From Desulfomarina profundi (GTDB lineage: Bacteria > Desulfobacterota > Desulfobulbia > Desulfobulbales > Desulfocapsaceae): DNA of 64,000 bases. The stretch is from positions 3,554,501-3,618,500 of the forward strand of contig NZ_AP024086.1 in the NCBI RefSeq assembly GCF_019703855.1, given 5' to 3'. Within the stretch, counting starts at the first letter, position 1. Each line of letters starts with the position of its first letter. This document shows, piece by piece, positions 10,639 through 21,112 of this stretch. The notes under the pieces are model-generated. The model did no database searches. It was given only the letters and a program-made list of their open reading frames with translations, and was not told where the DNA came from. Made by a program: the position numbers and the translations under genes.

Positions 10639-10651
10639 GTAAGGTGCAATA

Positions 10652-12181
10652 ATGTTTGAAAATGTCCTTTCAGTCATGATCTTTCTGCCGATCCTTGCGG
10701 GTCTGGCGCTCCTCCTTTTCCCGGTTGGAAAAAGTGGTTCCAGGCTTACTGGATTCATTGTCTCCGTTATCATTTTCATGTTCGGTATTGAATTATTCCT
10801 TGATTTCACAGGTAATGGCGGCATGGAATATGCTGTTAACCGGCCCTGGATAGACTCCCTCGGTATCAGCTACAGCCTAGGCATTGACGGTATCAGTCTC
10901 CTTGTTCTCCTGGCATGCTCCCTGCTTTTCCCTCTGATTTTTGCTGTTTACTCCGGTAAAACCAAAGGATACTACGCTAATCTTCTTATTGCCCAGGGAG
11001 CGATGCTCGGAGCCATTTGTGCCACAGATATTGTTCTGTTTTACATCTTCTGGGAAATCATGCTTCTGCCGATCTTTTTTATGATAGGTCTCTGGGGTGG
11101 AGAAAAACGTCTCGCAGCAACCCTGAAAATCACCATCTACACCATTGCTGGTTCCCTGCTCATGCTGGCCGCCCTGGTATATGTCGGTGTATCCTACCAT
11201 TCCCAGTTCGGCGCCTGGAGTTTCAATATCGCCGACCTGAGAAATCTTGACCTTTCAGGGGGCTTCGCGGTTACTGCCTTCATAATGTTCATGATAGCCT
11301 TTGCTATTAAAATCCCCTTGTTTCCTTTTCATACCTGGTTACCGGACGCCTATACAGAAGCACCAACTTCTACGACCTTTGTCCTTTCAGCCATCATGGC
11401 AAAAATCGGTGTATACGCGGTTATTCGCTTTGTCATACCTGTCTTTGAAATTGAATTTGCCCGATTTGCCCTGCTTCTTTCACTGGCCGGAGTGGTGGGC
11501 ATGATGTATTGCGGTCTGGCGGCAATCACCCAGAAGGATTTTAAACGACTGCTTGCCTTTTCATCCGCCTCGCACATGGGCATCATTGCCCTCGGCGTTT
11601 TCTGCATGAATATTCAGGCCCTGACCGGTAGTCTATTCCAGATCGTTGCCCATGCGACGAGTACCGGGATACTTTTTGTTTTTGCCGGTCTCATTGAAGA
11701 AAGAATGCAGACACGGAATATTGCCGACCTTGGCGGTATCGCCTACCGGGCGCCGATCTTTGCAACCTTCTTTGCCATTGCAATGCTGGCGTCAGTGGGC
11801 CTGCCCGGAACCAGCGGGTTTATTGGAGAATTCCTGATTATTCTCGGAGCCGTTAAATTCAATGCATTTATCGGTTTCCTGGCTGGAACAGCACTTATTA
11901 TCGGTGTCTGCTATATGCTGTGGATGTTCCAGCGGCTCTTTTTTGAAAAGAGCAATACAAAAACCGAAGGGTTTAAGGATCTGAGCCTCCTGGAGACTGT
12001 GACCTTTTTACCGGTCATTCTTCTCATTCTCTTTATGGGGATCTATCCACAACCCTTTCTTCAAAAAATTGAACCGGCTGCCGAGCTTCATGTTGCCGGT
12101 TTTACAACCATGACGGTAACTGAAACTGTCGCCGAAACTGTCGTCCCCGCTCAGGAACACGACACCCATCACAAGAATTAA
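10652..12181 (+). CDS. nuoM: NADH-quinone oxidoreductase subunit M
   Basis: Antiporter-like membrane subunit (509 residues, about 14 helices). The motif FYIFWEIMLLPIFFMIG carries the conserved membrane glutamate. FHTWLPDAYTEAPTSTTFVL and DFKRLLAFSSASHMG are typical NuoM stretches, as is the GLPGTSGFIGEFLI segment near 390. The last 40 residues are polar and rich in T, V and E and look variable. The AAGGTGCAATA upstream serves as a modest ribosome site. Confidence 0.97.
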   Translation: MFENVLSVMIFLPILAGLALLLFPVGKSGSRLTGFIVSVIIFMFGIELFLDFTGNGGMEYAVNRPWIDSLGISYSLGIDGISLLVLLACSLLFPLIFAVYSGKTKGYYANLLIAQGAMLGAICATDIVLFYIFWEIMLLPIFFMIGLWGGEKRLAATLKITIYTIAGSLLMLAALVYVGVSYHSQFGAWSFNIADLRNLDLSGGFAVTAFIMFMIAFAIKIPLFPFHTWLPDAYTEAPTSTTFVLSAIMAKIGVYAVIRFVIPVFEIEFARFALLLSLAGVVGMMYCGLAAITQKDFKRLLAFSSASHMGIIALGVFCMNIQALTGSLFQIVAHATSTGILFVFAGLIEERMQTRNIADLGGIAYRAPIFATFFAIAMLASVGLPGTSGFIGEFLIILGAVKFNAFIGFLAGTALIIGVCYMLWMFQRLFFEKSNTKTEGFKDLSLLETVTFLPVILLILFMGIYPQPFLQKIEPAAELHVAGFTTMTVTETVAETVVPAQEHDTHHKN

Positions 12182-12198
12182 GGCCAGGATAAATTATT

Positions 12199-13608
12199 AT
12201 GAATGATTTTCTGTCATTGCTCCCTCTAATTATAATCTGTTCAGGTGGTATTGTGCTGATGCTCCTCTCCGTTCTCGAAACCATGAAAACGGAAACCGCC
12301 TCGTATATAAGCCTTGGTTTTTTTGGAATTGCTTTTTTCATTCAATTTCTTATTGCCTGTTACCCGGAATCTGATCTTTTTGCCGGCACATTCAGTTCGA
12401 TGCTGGTGGCCAATTCCTTTACCGGTGTTGCCGGGCTTATTATCCTGGGTGCAGGTTTTTTCACGGTAATGAGCTGCCATACTTATTTTCAGCAAAACAA
12501 AGTCTGTACCGTTGAATTCTATTCCCTGCTTCTCTTTGCAAGTTGTGGTATGATCCTGCTGACCTTGGCAAGAGAACTGATTACCGCGTTCATTTCCCTG
12601 GAAATCATGTCCCTGGCTATCTACATCCTGGTCGGATATGACAGAAAACGTGTTACCAGCACCGAAGCCCTGCTCAAATATCTCATGCTCGGAGCATTTG
12701 CCGGAGCCTTTTTTACCATGGGAGCCGCTCTGGTCTATGGAGCTGCCGGCTCCACAAGGTTTGTCGAAATCAGTAATTATATTTCTTCAAACTCCGCTGC
12801 TACACCTCTGCTTATTGGCGGTGCCTTTTTCATCCTCATCGCTTTTCTTTTCAAGGTTGCCGCTTTTCCGTTTCACGCCTGGGTCATCGATGTTTATGAC
12901 GGTGCGGCAACTCCCGTAACCGGATTTATGGCAACTGCCCTGAAGGCTGCCGTATTCACTGTTTTTGCCAATTTTCTCGCCATCAACGGTGCCCTGCAGA
13001 AAGAATGGATCACTTTTCTCTTCTATATCGCGTTGTTTACCATGTTCGGCGGCAATCTGATTGCCATCGGCCAGTCAAATATCAAACGTATGCTTGCAGC
13101 CTCCGGCATTGTTCATTCCGGCTATCTCCTCATAGGTCTGATTGCCATCAGCACCAAGAGTTTCACAGGTTCTGTTATCGCTTATTACCTTGCTGCATAT
13201 GCGGTCGGCACCTTGGGAATTTTTGCCGCTCTCTCTTATCTTGGTGGCAAAAATGAAAGCAGAGTTTCCTTTGATGATTTCAAGGGACTTGCAAAGGTTC
13301 GCCCCTATTCCGCAGCAGCTATCTCGGTTTTCCTTCTGTCCATGGCCGGTATTCCTCCAACAGCTGGCTTTATGGGAAAATTTTATATTATCACAAGTGC
13401 TATTACTGAAGGCCAGATTGCCCTTGCTGTTTTCGGTGTCATCAGCAGTATTCTCTCAATGTGGTACTATCTGCGTCTCATAATCTGCATGTATTTCAAT
13501 GAGGCGGAAGACAGTTTCGAAATTGAAAAGTCTCCCTTTGCCCCGGCATGCACATTTATTCTCGCAGTCTGTGTTTTTGCCATTGGACTCTACCCCATCG
13601 TCATTTAA
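12199..13608 (+). CDS. nuoN: NADH-quinone oxidoreductase subunit N
   Basis: Last subunit gene of the operon and third antiporter-like subunit (469 residues, about 14 helices). The conserved SLEIMSLAIYILVGY carries the membrane glutamate. The lysine helix KVAAFPFHAWVIDVYDGAATP and NIKRMLAASGIVHSGYLLIG match the family. The gene is intact. No hairpin with a T run follows in the next 250 bases, so the end of the operon transcript is not defined by the sequence. Confidence 0.96.
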   Translation: MNDFLSLLPLIIICSGGIVLMLLSVLETMKTETASYISLGFFGIAFFIQFLIACYPESDLFAGTFSSMLVANSFTGVAGLIILGAGFFTVMSCHTYFQQNKVCTVEFYSLLLFASCGMILLTLARELITAFISLEIMSLAIYILVGYDRKRVTSTEALLKYLMLGAFAGAFFTMGAALVYGAAGSTRFVEISNYISSNSAATPLLIGGAFFILIAFLFKVAAFPFHAWVIDVYDGAATPVTGFMATALKAAVFTVFANFLAINGALQKEWITFLFYIALFTMFGGNLIAIGQSNIKRMLAASGIVHSGYLLIGLIAISTKSFTGSVIAYYLAAYAVGTLGIFAALSYLGGKNESRVSFDDFKGLAKVRPYSAAAISVFLLSMAGIPPTAGFMGKFYIITSAITEGQIALAVFGVISSILSMWYYLRLIICMYFNEAEDSFEIEKSPFAPACTFILAVCVFAIGLYPIVI

Positions 13609-13858
13609 AACCTATACAGAGGTAGACGGTGCACTACATTGTGGCAATTTAAAAGAATTGTATTACAGTTTTAACTGTGAAACCCCATCGCAGAAAGTGT
13701 TTCCGGCCGCAGTCTGATTTTCATCACTCTGTTGCAATCACAGGGTGTAAATACCAGCAGGTTTAAAAGGTAGATCTATGGATTGGATCCGGCCATGCCT
13801 TTATCAGGAAGCCGGCCCTGCATACAATAGTTTATATTATCAACCGGGAGTCAACCAT

Positions 13859-14299
13859 ATGAAAGTAAAGGACATATTAGCTGTTAAAGGCAGTCAGGTC
13901 AGAACAGTTCACGAGGACATCTCTGTTATAGATGCAATGTCAATTTTCTCAGCAAACAGGGTTGGTTCTCTTCTGGTCGTCGACAAAAATGATTCCATTC
14001 TCGGGATCATTGCCGCTCGGGATGTTCTCATGGCAGTCCTGAATGACCTGGACAGGATCACTGAATTGCCGGTCAAAGAGATCATGACCAGAGAACTCAT
14101 TGTCGCCACTGAAAACGATGATGTTGATTATGTACAAGCTATCATGACAGAAAACCGCATCCGGCATATTCCTGTTATTGAAGGGAGTGATCTGAAAGGT
14201 CTTATTTCCATTGGTGACGTTGTTAAAGCCCAATTGAAAAAAAAGGATGTGGAAAATAAATATCTGAAGGATTACATAGCCGATAAGTATCCAGGATAA
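13859..14299 (+). CDS. CBS-domain pair protein
   Basis: Small cytoplasmic protein of 146 residues made of two CBS domains in tandem (about 4-60 and 70-126), a Bateman module that in other proteins binds adenine nucleotides or related ligands. Visible marks are VGSLLVVDKNDSILGIIAARDVL in the first repeat and RIRHIPVIEGSDLKGLISIGDVV in the second. The chosen ATG has GGGAG 8 bases upstream; an upstream in-frame ATG at 13778 would add 27 residues that are not CBS-like. It stands alone between nuoN and a strong terminator. The ligand and partner are unknown. Confidence 0.85.
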   Translation: MKVKDILAVKGSQVRTVHEDISVIDAMSIFSANRVGSLLVVDKNDSILGIIAARDVLMAVLNDLDRITELPVKEIMTRELIVATENDDVDYVQAIMTENRIRHIPVIEGSDLKGLISIGDVVKAQLKKKDVENKYLKDYIADKYPG

Positions 14300-14320
14300 C
14301 AGTTTATCCTTTCTCAACCC

Positions 14321-14356
14321 GAAAAGCCCTCAGGTTGTTTCCTGAGGGGCTTTTTT
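14321..14356. terminator. Bidirectional intrinsic terminator
   Basis: A stem of GCCCTCAGG and CCTGAGGGGC with a short TTGTTT loop is flanked by AAAA on the left and TTTTTT on the right. It can therefore end transcripts both from the CBS gene on the plus strand and from the convergent symporter gene on the minus strand. Confidence 0.9.
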
Positions 14357-14384
14357 GTTCTGTTATCCTGTTACTGCTGATGCG

Positions 14385-15729
14385 TTATTCCTCCTTCGCA
14401 AAATATTTTTTGGTTTCAGAGACCACCACTGGAGTAAGAAAAATCAAACCGATGAGATTAGGTACAGCCATTAATCCATTCAAAGTATCAGAGATATTCC
14501 ATACAAGACTTAATTTCGCCATTGCTCCAACGCCTACAAAACAGACAAAAACAATTCTGTAGGGCAGAATCGATTTGACGCCGAACAGAAATTCCATCGC
14601 CTTTTCACCATAATAACACCACCCAAGGATGGTAGAATAGGCAAAAAGGACAATACCCAATGTCACGACATGGGCTCCCCCGGCATTCCGGCAGCAAACG
14701 CTTTCGTCGTCAGCTCCGCCCCGTATCTCCACTGGACCAGAGTCCCGTAAGTATCAATACCAGACCGGTCATTGTACAGACAATTATAGTGTCAATAAAA
14801 GTCTGGGTCATGGAAACCAGAGCCTGGCTGATCGGGGTTTTAGTCTGGGCTGCTGCTGCTGCAATTGGTGCACTTCCCAATCCTGATTCATTTGAAAAAA
14901 CCCCTCTGGCAACACCCATTCGAATAGCCAGCATTATCGAGGCTCCTGCAAACCCGCCAACGGCTGCAGTTGGATTGAAGGCCTGTTTAACTATGAAAAC
15001 CAGGGCAGCGGGAACATCTGCAATATTCACGAGAATGATATAACCAGCACCTGCAACATAAAAAAGAATCATAATCGGTACAAGAAACCCTGTCACCCTG
15101 CCGATATTTTTAATTCCACCTAAAACAACTGCGGCTGTACAAACCATCAGAACAATACCAGTTATCAGTGGTGAGATAGAATAGGTGGCTTCCACCGCAT
15201 CGGCAACAGAATTTGACTGAACCATATTACCGATACCAAAAGCTGCAACTGCTGCAAAAACAGCAAAAACAGTCCCCAGCCACGGCATTTTCAATCCTTT
15301 TGAGATATAATACATGGGACCGCCACTCATCTCGCCATTTTCGTCGACTTCCCTGTATTTTACTGCCAGAACAGCCTCCGCGTATTTTGTCGCCATCCCA
15401 ACGAGACCTGTTATCCACATCCAGAAAAGGGCACCGGGACCACCAACAGCGATTGCAGTAGCAACTCCTGCAATATTACCGGTACCTACTGTAGCAGACA
15501 GAGCTGTCATCAATGCCTGAAAATGGGTAATATCACCTGGTTCATCACTGTCTTCCTTTCTCTTTATGAGAGCAAGATAGAGCGCATGTCCCAATTTGGT
15601 AAACTGCAATCCGCGGAGGGCGAAAGTCAACCAGAACCCTGTACCGACCAGAAGGATCAGCATCGGTGGCCCCCAAGCAAATGCACCGATTTTACCAACA
15701 ATCGCATCTAGCGAATTCAAAAAATCCAT
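14385..15729 (-). CDS. Sodium:alanine/glycine symporter, AGCS family (two frameshifts in this sequence)
   Basis: Inner-membrane carrier that takes up alanine or glycine with sodium. The N-terminal half shows the family signatures [41 protein letters not shown] and GGPMYYI, and later [17 protein letters not shown]. About ten hydrophobic helices are visible. The frame breaks twice near the C-terminus. One extra base in the C run at about 14721-14724 and another in the run at about 14676-14680 rejoin [20 protein letters not shown] to [17 protein letters not shown]. The repaired length is about 448 residues, normal for the family. The ATG has AAGGAGAG 6 bases upstream. A sigma-54 site lies 112 bases upstream. 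Confidence 0.9.
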
Positions 15730-15840
15730 ATCTTCTCTCCTTTTACCTGAATCTGGAATAATAAGCAGTCCCAGTGTAGAACCGCAGCCTGAAACCAACA
15801 CCAACAGAAAGCAGATTTTTCCGCTTCTCTGCAATAGTGC

Positions 15841-15856
15841 TGCAATAGGCTTGCCA
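15841..15856 (-). promoter_or_regulatory. Sigma-54 promoter of the symporter gene
   Basis: Read on the minus strand the site is TGGCAAGCCTATTGCA. The consensus is TGGCACG, four free bases, then TTGC and A or T, so only one conserved base differs and the GG to GC spacing is exact. Transcription would start near 15830, giving a leader of about 100 bases before the ATG at 15729. A sigma-54 activator gene (18735-20335) lies upstream beyond the inserted IS element. Confidence 0.75.
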
Positions 15857-15918
15857 TTCTTCCATACAACTCAATTTGAAATAACAGAGGGACCCCAGAG
15901 ACAACCCTCTTGACCAGC

Positions 15919-15955
15919 GACAATTATAATTCCTTTTGACGACAATTAAATTTCC
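15919..15955. repeat. Left terminal repeats of the IS21-type element
   Basis: The copy CGACAATTATAATTCC at 15919-15934 is followed 21 bases later by a diverged copy, CGACAATTAAATTTCC at 15940-15955. Both are inverted with respect to the pair at the right end. Multiple terminal repeats act as transposase binding sites in IS21 elements. Confidence 0.85.
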
Positions 15956-16003
15956 CGGAAAATTGTGATCTGATTATTCATATTTCTCAAAGGAGGAATA
16001 TGG

Positions 16004-17487
16004 ATGGTCACAGATATTCAGGTGAGGAAATTGAAGAAATACTTAAGTCAAGGGAAGACGTTGGAAGTAGCAGCGGCTAGAGCCGGCATGGATGAGAAAA
16101 CCGGTCGCAAGTATAGAGATAATGGCAAATTGCCAAGTGAGATCAGTGCGGAGCGAGTGAGGGAGTGGCGAACTCGTAAAGATCCTTTTGAAGGTATATG
16201 GCCAGAGGTTTTACAATTTCTGGAAACTAATGAAGGTTTGGAAGCCAAAACTCTTTTTACCCATTTTCAAAGGATTTATCCCGGTTCTTTTGGAGATGGC
16301 CAGCTCCGCACGTTTCAACGTCGAGTAAAAACCTGGCGTTGTACAGAAGGTCCAGGACGTGAAGTTTATTTTCCCCAGGTGCATGTGCCTGCACGGTTGA
16401 GTCAGTCTGATTTTACAGATATGTCCCAATTACAGATCAGTATTGGTGGTCAGCCTTTTGATCACCTGATCTACCATTTTGTGCTGACATATTCGAACTG
16501 GGAGACAGGAACGATCTGTTTTTCCGAGAGTTTCGAAAGCCTGAGCGAAGGATTACAGAAGAGTCTATGGAAACTTGGCGGAGTTCCAGAACAACATCAA
16601 ACAGACAGGTTGTCAGCTGCGGTGAATAAACCGGATAACCCGGAAGAGTTTACCCGTGGCTACCAGGGGCTTTTGGCCCATTACAAATTGCAAGGCCGTA
16701 AAATCAATTCGTCAAGCCCCACGAAAATGGTGACATTGAGCAGCGCCATCATCGTTTCAAGAAAGCCGTAGATCAGGCCCTGATGCTGCGAGGTAACCGG
16801 GATTTTACTACACGCAAGGAATATGAGTTATTTCTACAGAAGCTGTTTGCACAACTCAACTGCAACCGCCAGGAGCGCTTTCAAGAAGAACAGTCGATGT
16901 TGCGTCCACTGCCTTCGGGTAAGCTCGACACATGTACTCGTTTTGAAGTTCGAGTTGGTCCCAGCAGTACGATCAGAGTAAAGCACAAGGTTTACTCGGT
17001 GAATAGTCGACTTATCAAAGAAACAGTCACAGTGCGGCTGTATGCAGAGTATCTGGAGATCTGGTACGGTCAGAAACATATTGAGAATATCCCCAGAATA
17101 CGAGGCGGTAGCAAACATTATATCCAGTACCGCCATATAATTGACTGGCTGGTTCGAAAACCCGGTGCATTTGAGAACTACAGATACCGCAGTGATCTTT
17201 TTCCTACGAGCAGGTTCCGGGTTGCCTATGACTCTCTGCGCAAATTTCGTACCGTTACGGGAGCAGCAAAAGAATACTTATCTATTTTACAGCTTGCTGC
17301 CCAAGATAATGAGACAGCTGTAGATGATGCCCTTCGTCATCTGATTGACCATGAAAAGAACATTGATTTTGCCCAGGTAAAAACACTGCTTGTCTCTGGT
17401 AAACCGGTTGAACCGATTACCAATATTTCTGTCCAGACTGTTGCCCTCACAGGCTATGATCAACTCTTACAGGAGGGTTGCAGATGA
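16004..17487 (+). CDS. istA: IS21 transposase IstA (frameshifted in this sequence)
   Basis: Transposase of about 494 residues after repair. An N-terminal helix-turn-helix (VRKLKKYLSQGKTLEVAAARAGM) precedes a DDE integrase core with Asp in LSQSDFTDMSQ and Glu in HENGDIEQRHHRFKKAV. The frame stops at 16771 after INSSSPTKM. One extra C in the CCCC run at about 16718-16721 restores INSSSPHENGDIEQ, which contains the catalytic glutamate. AGGAGG lies 7 bases before the ATG. If the break is a sequence error the transposase is active; if real, the element is dead. Confidence 0.9.
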
Positions 17488-18245
17488 GTTCAACCGATAA
17501 TCGAATTATCCTGGATGCGTCTCTTAAAAAGCTTTATCTGTCAACTATCCGAGCCTGTTACCAGGAGGAGGCGGATTTGGCGAGAAAGGAATCACTAAGC
17601 TATGAATCATACCTTCAGGAACTGGTTGTGCGGGAGTGTGAAGAAAGACGCCATAAACGCATTACCAGATATTTGCGAGAATCCAGACTGCCCCTGGAAA
17701 AAAACTTAGCTTCGTTTGAAATGGATCGGCTTCCGGCCAAACTGAGCGGCTTTGTCAATAGTTTGCTGGAAGGTTCTTTTCTTGACAGGTGTGAAAACAT
17801 ACTAGCTTTTGGAAACCCAGGTAGTGGAAAAACCCATCTGCTCTGTGCCATTGCCCAGGAACTGATTAACAAGGATAGGCGTGTTTTCTTTTCTCCGTGC
17901 AGTCTGCTGGTGCAAAATCTGCTGGTGGCCAAAAAGGAGCTTGTTCTTCCAAGATTTCTGAAAAAACTTGCCAAGTATGATGCCATACTGATCGACGATA
18001 TCGGCTATGTCCAGCAAAGCCGAGAAGAAATGGAAGTGCTCTTTACCCTTCTTGCGTATTGTTATGAACGGAACAGTATCATGCTAACCAGCAATTTACC
18101 ATTTTCACAGTGGGAGAAGATATTTAAAGATCCAATGACTACGGCTGCAGCGATAGACCGGCTTGTGCATCATAGCGTAATACTGGAACTTAATCTTGAT
18201 AGCTACAGACTGGAAAAAGCAAAACAAAGCCTTGAGGAAAATTAA
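17484..18245 (+). CDS. istB: IS21 helper ATPase IstB
   Basis: AAA+ ATPase of 253 residues, related to DnaC, that assists IstA in target selection. The Walker A motif is GNPGSGKTH near 110, the Walker B is ILIDDIGYV near 171, and sensor 1 is LTSNLPFSQW. AGGAGGG lies just upstream of the ATG, and the start overlaps the istA end by four bases. The frame is intact. Confidence 0.93.
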   Translation: MSSTDNRIILDASLKKLYLSTIRACYQEEADLARKESLSYESYLQELVVRECEERRHKRITRYLRESRLPLEKNLASFEMDRLPAKLSGFVNSLLEGSFLDRCENILAFGNPGSGKTHLLCAIAQELINKDRRVFFSPCSLLVQNLLVAKKELVLPRFLKKLAKYDAILIDDIGYVQQSREEMEVLFTLLAYCYERNSIMLTSNLPFSQWEKIFKDPMTTAAAIDRLVHHSVILELNLDSYRLEKAKQSLEEN

Positions 18246-18502
18246 TAATCACAGAATAGGGGGCTCTGCCCCAACCCCGAGGTTTAACGCATTGTGGCCA
18301 TGAGGATGAAGAAAGAAAAGACCGGGCAAATCCTTATACCCGGTCTTCATCCTTACGGCACTCATCTCGGCGCTCGGGTCGCTCCTCAGCGTTGCCCTAT
18401 CCTCCGGATGAGTACAAATAAGTTACATTTTAGATGAGGACACTGCAACAGAAACAGAAAAAGCAATGAAATATTATTGCGTATTATTATGTGGTTAAGG
18501 CC

Positions 18503-18541
18503 GGAATTATAATTGTCGCCAGCCGGGAATTATAATTGTCG
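18503..18541. repeat. Right terminal repeats of the IS21-type element
   Basis: Two perfect copies of GGAATTATAATTGTCG at 18503-18518 and 18526-18541 are the inverted partners of the left-end repeats. From 18555 to 18734 no gene is seen; this stretch is the former upstream region of the symporter, next to the end of the regulator gene. Confidence 0.85.
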
Positions 18542-18734
18542 TTGATTACCCTCTGAAATCAACTGCAACATCATAGAGATAGAAAAGAGGAATTCCTTGT
18601 GGAACAATCAGATGGAAAGGAATGAAAAAACGGAAAACTCGATGATCAACAGAATTTGGAACTTTTTAGAACCATTAAAATTTAAATACTCCATACCTCA
18701 CTGTTCTAACAGTAACAATTTGCATTGGAACGAA

Positions 18735-20335
18735 TTAATTCCATTGGAAACTTTTATCACCTTTTTGAAGTTTATATTTTCCAATTTTTCTGATCAATGC
18801 TGTATGAGAAATCTTTAACGCTCTGGCAGCCTGGCGAATACTTCGTGTCCTGTTGAGACTTTCTACAATAATCTGCTTTTCATATTGACCCATAAGACTC
18901 TTGAGTCCCATGTCGTTCTGAAAACCCAAACCCTCATCGCGATGAACGAACAGATCCACTTCACTGCTGATAAGAATGGAATCCACCCCTATCATGTCTG
19001 AATCACTTAATATAGCACCACGCTCAATTACACTTTTCAACTCCCGAACATTTCCGGGCCATGTGTATTTCAACAGTTTTGCCAGAGCAGCCTTGCTGAG
19101 AACCTGATCTTTTTTTCCCAGTCTTGCATTAAACCGATGAAGAAAAGCTGCAGCCAACAGGGGAATATCGATCAATCGCTCACGTAAAGGGGGAATCTGA
19201 ATAGTAAAACCATTGATACGATAGTAGAGATCCTCCCTGAAACGTTTCTCACGGATGAGTTTTTTCAGATCCATATTAGTGGCAGTGATCACTTTGGCAT
19301 CAACAGGTATTTCATCATATCCGCCAATTCTCCTGACAACACCCTCCTGAAGCACCCTGAGAATTTTTGCCTGAGGTCCGGGAGGCATATCGCCAATCTC
19401 ATCAAGAAAAATAGTCCCGCCGGCTGCCGCCTCAAACAGGCCGGGCTTGCCCTTTTTCCTGGCACCGGTAAAGGCTCCACGGGCATAACCAAAGAGTTCA
19501 CTTTCGATAAGAGATTCGGGAATGGCAGCACAATTTATGGGAATAAACGGGCCGGACCGGCCACTTTCAAAATGAATTGCCCTGGCAAAAAGTTCTTTGC
19601 CGGTACCACTTTCACCGGTAATGGAAATGATTGCGTCAGTATCTGCAATCTTTCTGGTGAACTGTATCAGATTTTGCACCACGGGGCTTTGACCGATAAA
19701 ATCATCAAAAGTTACCTGCAGTGGTCGGGAAACGGCATCAACCATTTCCTTGACCACTTTCAGGTCCTGCAGAAGTAATACTGCACCGACACGCTTGCCG
19801 GAAGAATCAGTTATTGGTTTGGCCGAACCGTAGAATTCGATTCGGCCCCGGCTTGTAATTACACTTTTTCTCCGGCTGACCTGAATTCCTTTTTTCAAAC
19901 ATTCAAACAGGATGGAATTCTCCAGGGCCAGCTCACTGATATGAGTTCCGATAACCTGCTCATAGATCAATCCGAAAATATTACAGGCAACACTGTTGAT
20001 GGTGTTTATTCTACCACTCTCATCTACAGAAATTATGCCCTCACTCATTCCATCAAAGAGAGTACGAAACCATTCCTCCCGCATTTCATGGGGAGCCACT
20101 CTATTTTGCGCCATTCCCGAATACCTGCAAGTGCCGGAAAAAGCTCGAGAAGCGCTGAGCCATCAAAAGGATAATCCGGTTTTTCAATCTCAAGCGAAAT
20201 GGTTGCCAGTCCCTGCTTCTGCTGCAGTTCCATGGTAACAATGTTAAGGCTCTGTTCAGTCATAAGCCTTGCCACATCAAAGACCAGGCCTATTCTGTCC
20301 TTAAATTTCAGTTCAAACTTAAGATTTCCGGACAT
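18735..20335 (-). CDS. TyrR-like sigma-54 activator: ACT-PAS-AAA+-HTH (frameshifted in this sequence)
   Basis: The N-terminal ACT domain (about 1-75, LKFELKFKDRIGLVFDVARL) probably binds an amino acid. A PAS domain follows (FDGMSEGIISVDESGRINTIN). The AAA+ domain has Walker A GESGTGKE, the sigma-54 contact loop GAFTGA, GGTIFLDEIGDM and the arginine finger region. The C-terminal helix-turn-helix is SIRQAARALKISHTALIRKI. The ACT part and the rest lie in different frames; one extra base in the GGGG run at about 20091-20094 joins EWLP to HEMREEWFRTLFDG. The repaired protein is about 533 residues, close to TyrR (513), with the same domain order. It lies 52 bases after livF and probably ends the liv operon. 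Unlike most TyrR proteins it sits beside a sigma-54 target promoter. Confidence 0.87.
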
Positions 20336-20387
20336 ATGGTTTCAATTTAAAAAGCATGAAGCCTCCACGGATTCACAAAAGAACGAA

Positions 20388-21112
20388 TCAGCCACCCAGG
20401 TATGCCTTTTTCACATCAGGATTATCCAGCAACTCTTCTGAAGTGCCCTCAGCCGTTATTTCACCCGTGTCAAGAACATAACCCCTATGGGCCAGATGAA
20501 GAGCAAGACTGGCATTCTGTTCGATGAGCAGAATGGTCATACCCTCTTCATTGAGACGTTTGAGTGTGCGGAAAAGCTCATATTTCAGCACCGGAGCAAG
20601 CCCCATGGACGGCTCATCCAGAAGAAGAAAGGTACAGCCTGTCATCAGTGCCCGACCAACAGCCAGCATCTGCTGCTCCCCCCGGAAAGTGACTCGCTCC
20701 TCTGATTTTTCCTCTCCTCCAGCCTTGGAAAAAGATCAAAAATTCTCTTGTATTCTGCAGAGAAATCAATGTCCTTGTCCCTTGCATACGTGGCAAGAAT
20801 AAGATTTTCCATCACCGTCAGATTTCCAAAAATATGCCGGCCTTCGGGAACCAGTGCAAGCTTGAGATCTTTAACAACTGATGATGCCTGGGTTTTCAGA
20901 ATCGATTCGCCCCTGAATTTGATATCACCTTCAACAACCCTGGGTGCTTCCGGGGGCGGCAGCCTGGTAACAGAATAGAGACTCGTTGTTTTTCCTGCAC
21001 CATTTGCACCGATAAGGGTCACAATCTCACCCTCGTTCACATGAAAGCTGATGCCGTGCAGGGCCTGTATATTGCCGTATTTTACTTTAAGATTTTCAAC
21101 AGAGAGCAACAT
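20388..21112 (-). CDS. livF: Branched-chain amino acid ABC transporter ATPase LivF (frameshifted in this sequence)
   Basis: Cytoplasmic ATPase of the high-affinity transporter for leucine, isoleucine and valine. Walker A is GANGAGKTT, the LivF-type ALVPEGRHIFGNLTVMENL stretch is present, and Walker B is FLLLDEPSMGLAP. The frame breaks inside the signature motif. One extra G in the run at about 20681-20686 turns LSGGSSRC into LSGGEQQMLAVGRAL. The repaired length is about 241 residues, normal for LivF. The ATG overlaps the livG stop by one base. Confidence 0.93.

Larger units (their letters stand above)
15911..18548 (+). mobile_element. IS21-family insertion sequence with istA and istB
   Basis: The element carries an IstA-type transposase and an IstB helper ATPase, overlapping by 4 bases. 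Both ends carry inverted 16-base repeats of CGACAATTATAATTCC, each present twice, as is common for this family. A 6-7 base direct repeat, (A)CCCTCT, flanks the element at 15904-15910 and 18548-18554; the A is ambiguous, since it can belong to the target or to the element end. Between istB and the right end lie about 250 non-coding bases with a stem AAGACCGGG/CCCGGTCTT at about 18319-18347. The intact duplication suggests a simple, fairly recent insertion. Confidence 0.88.

Noticed and set aside
13609-13858. ACAGTTTTAACTGT near 13667 as the nuo operon terminator.
   Set aside because: The stem is only 6 bases, with a 2-base loop and no T run.
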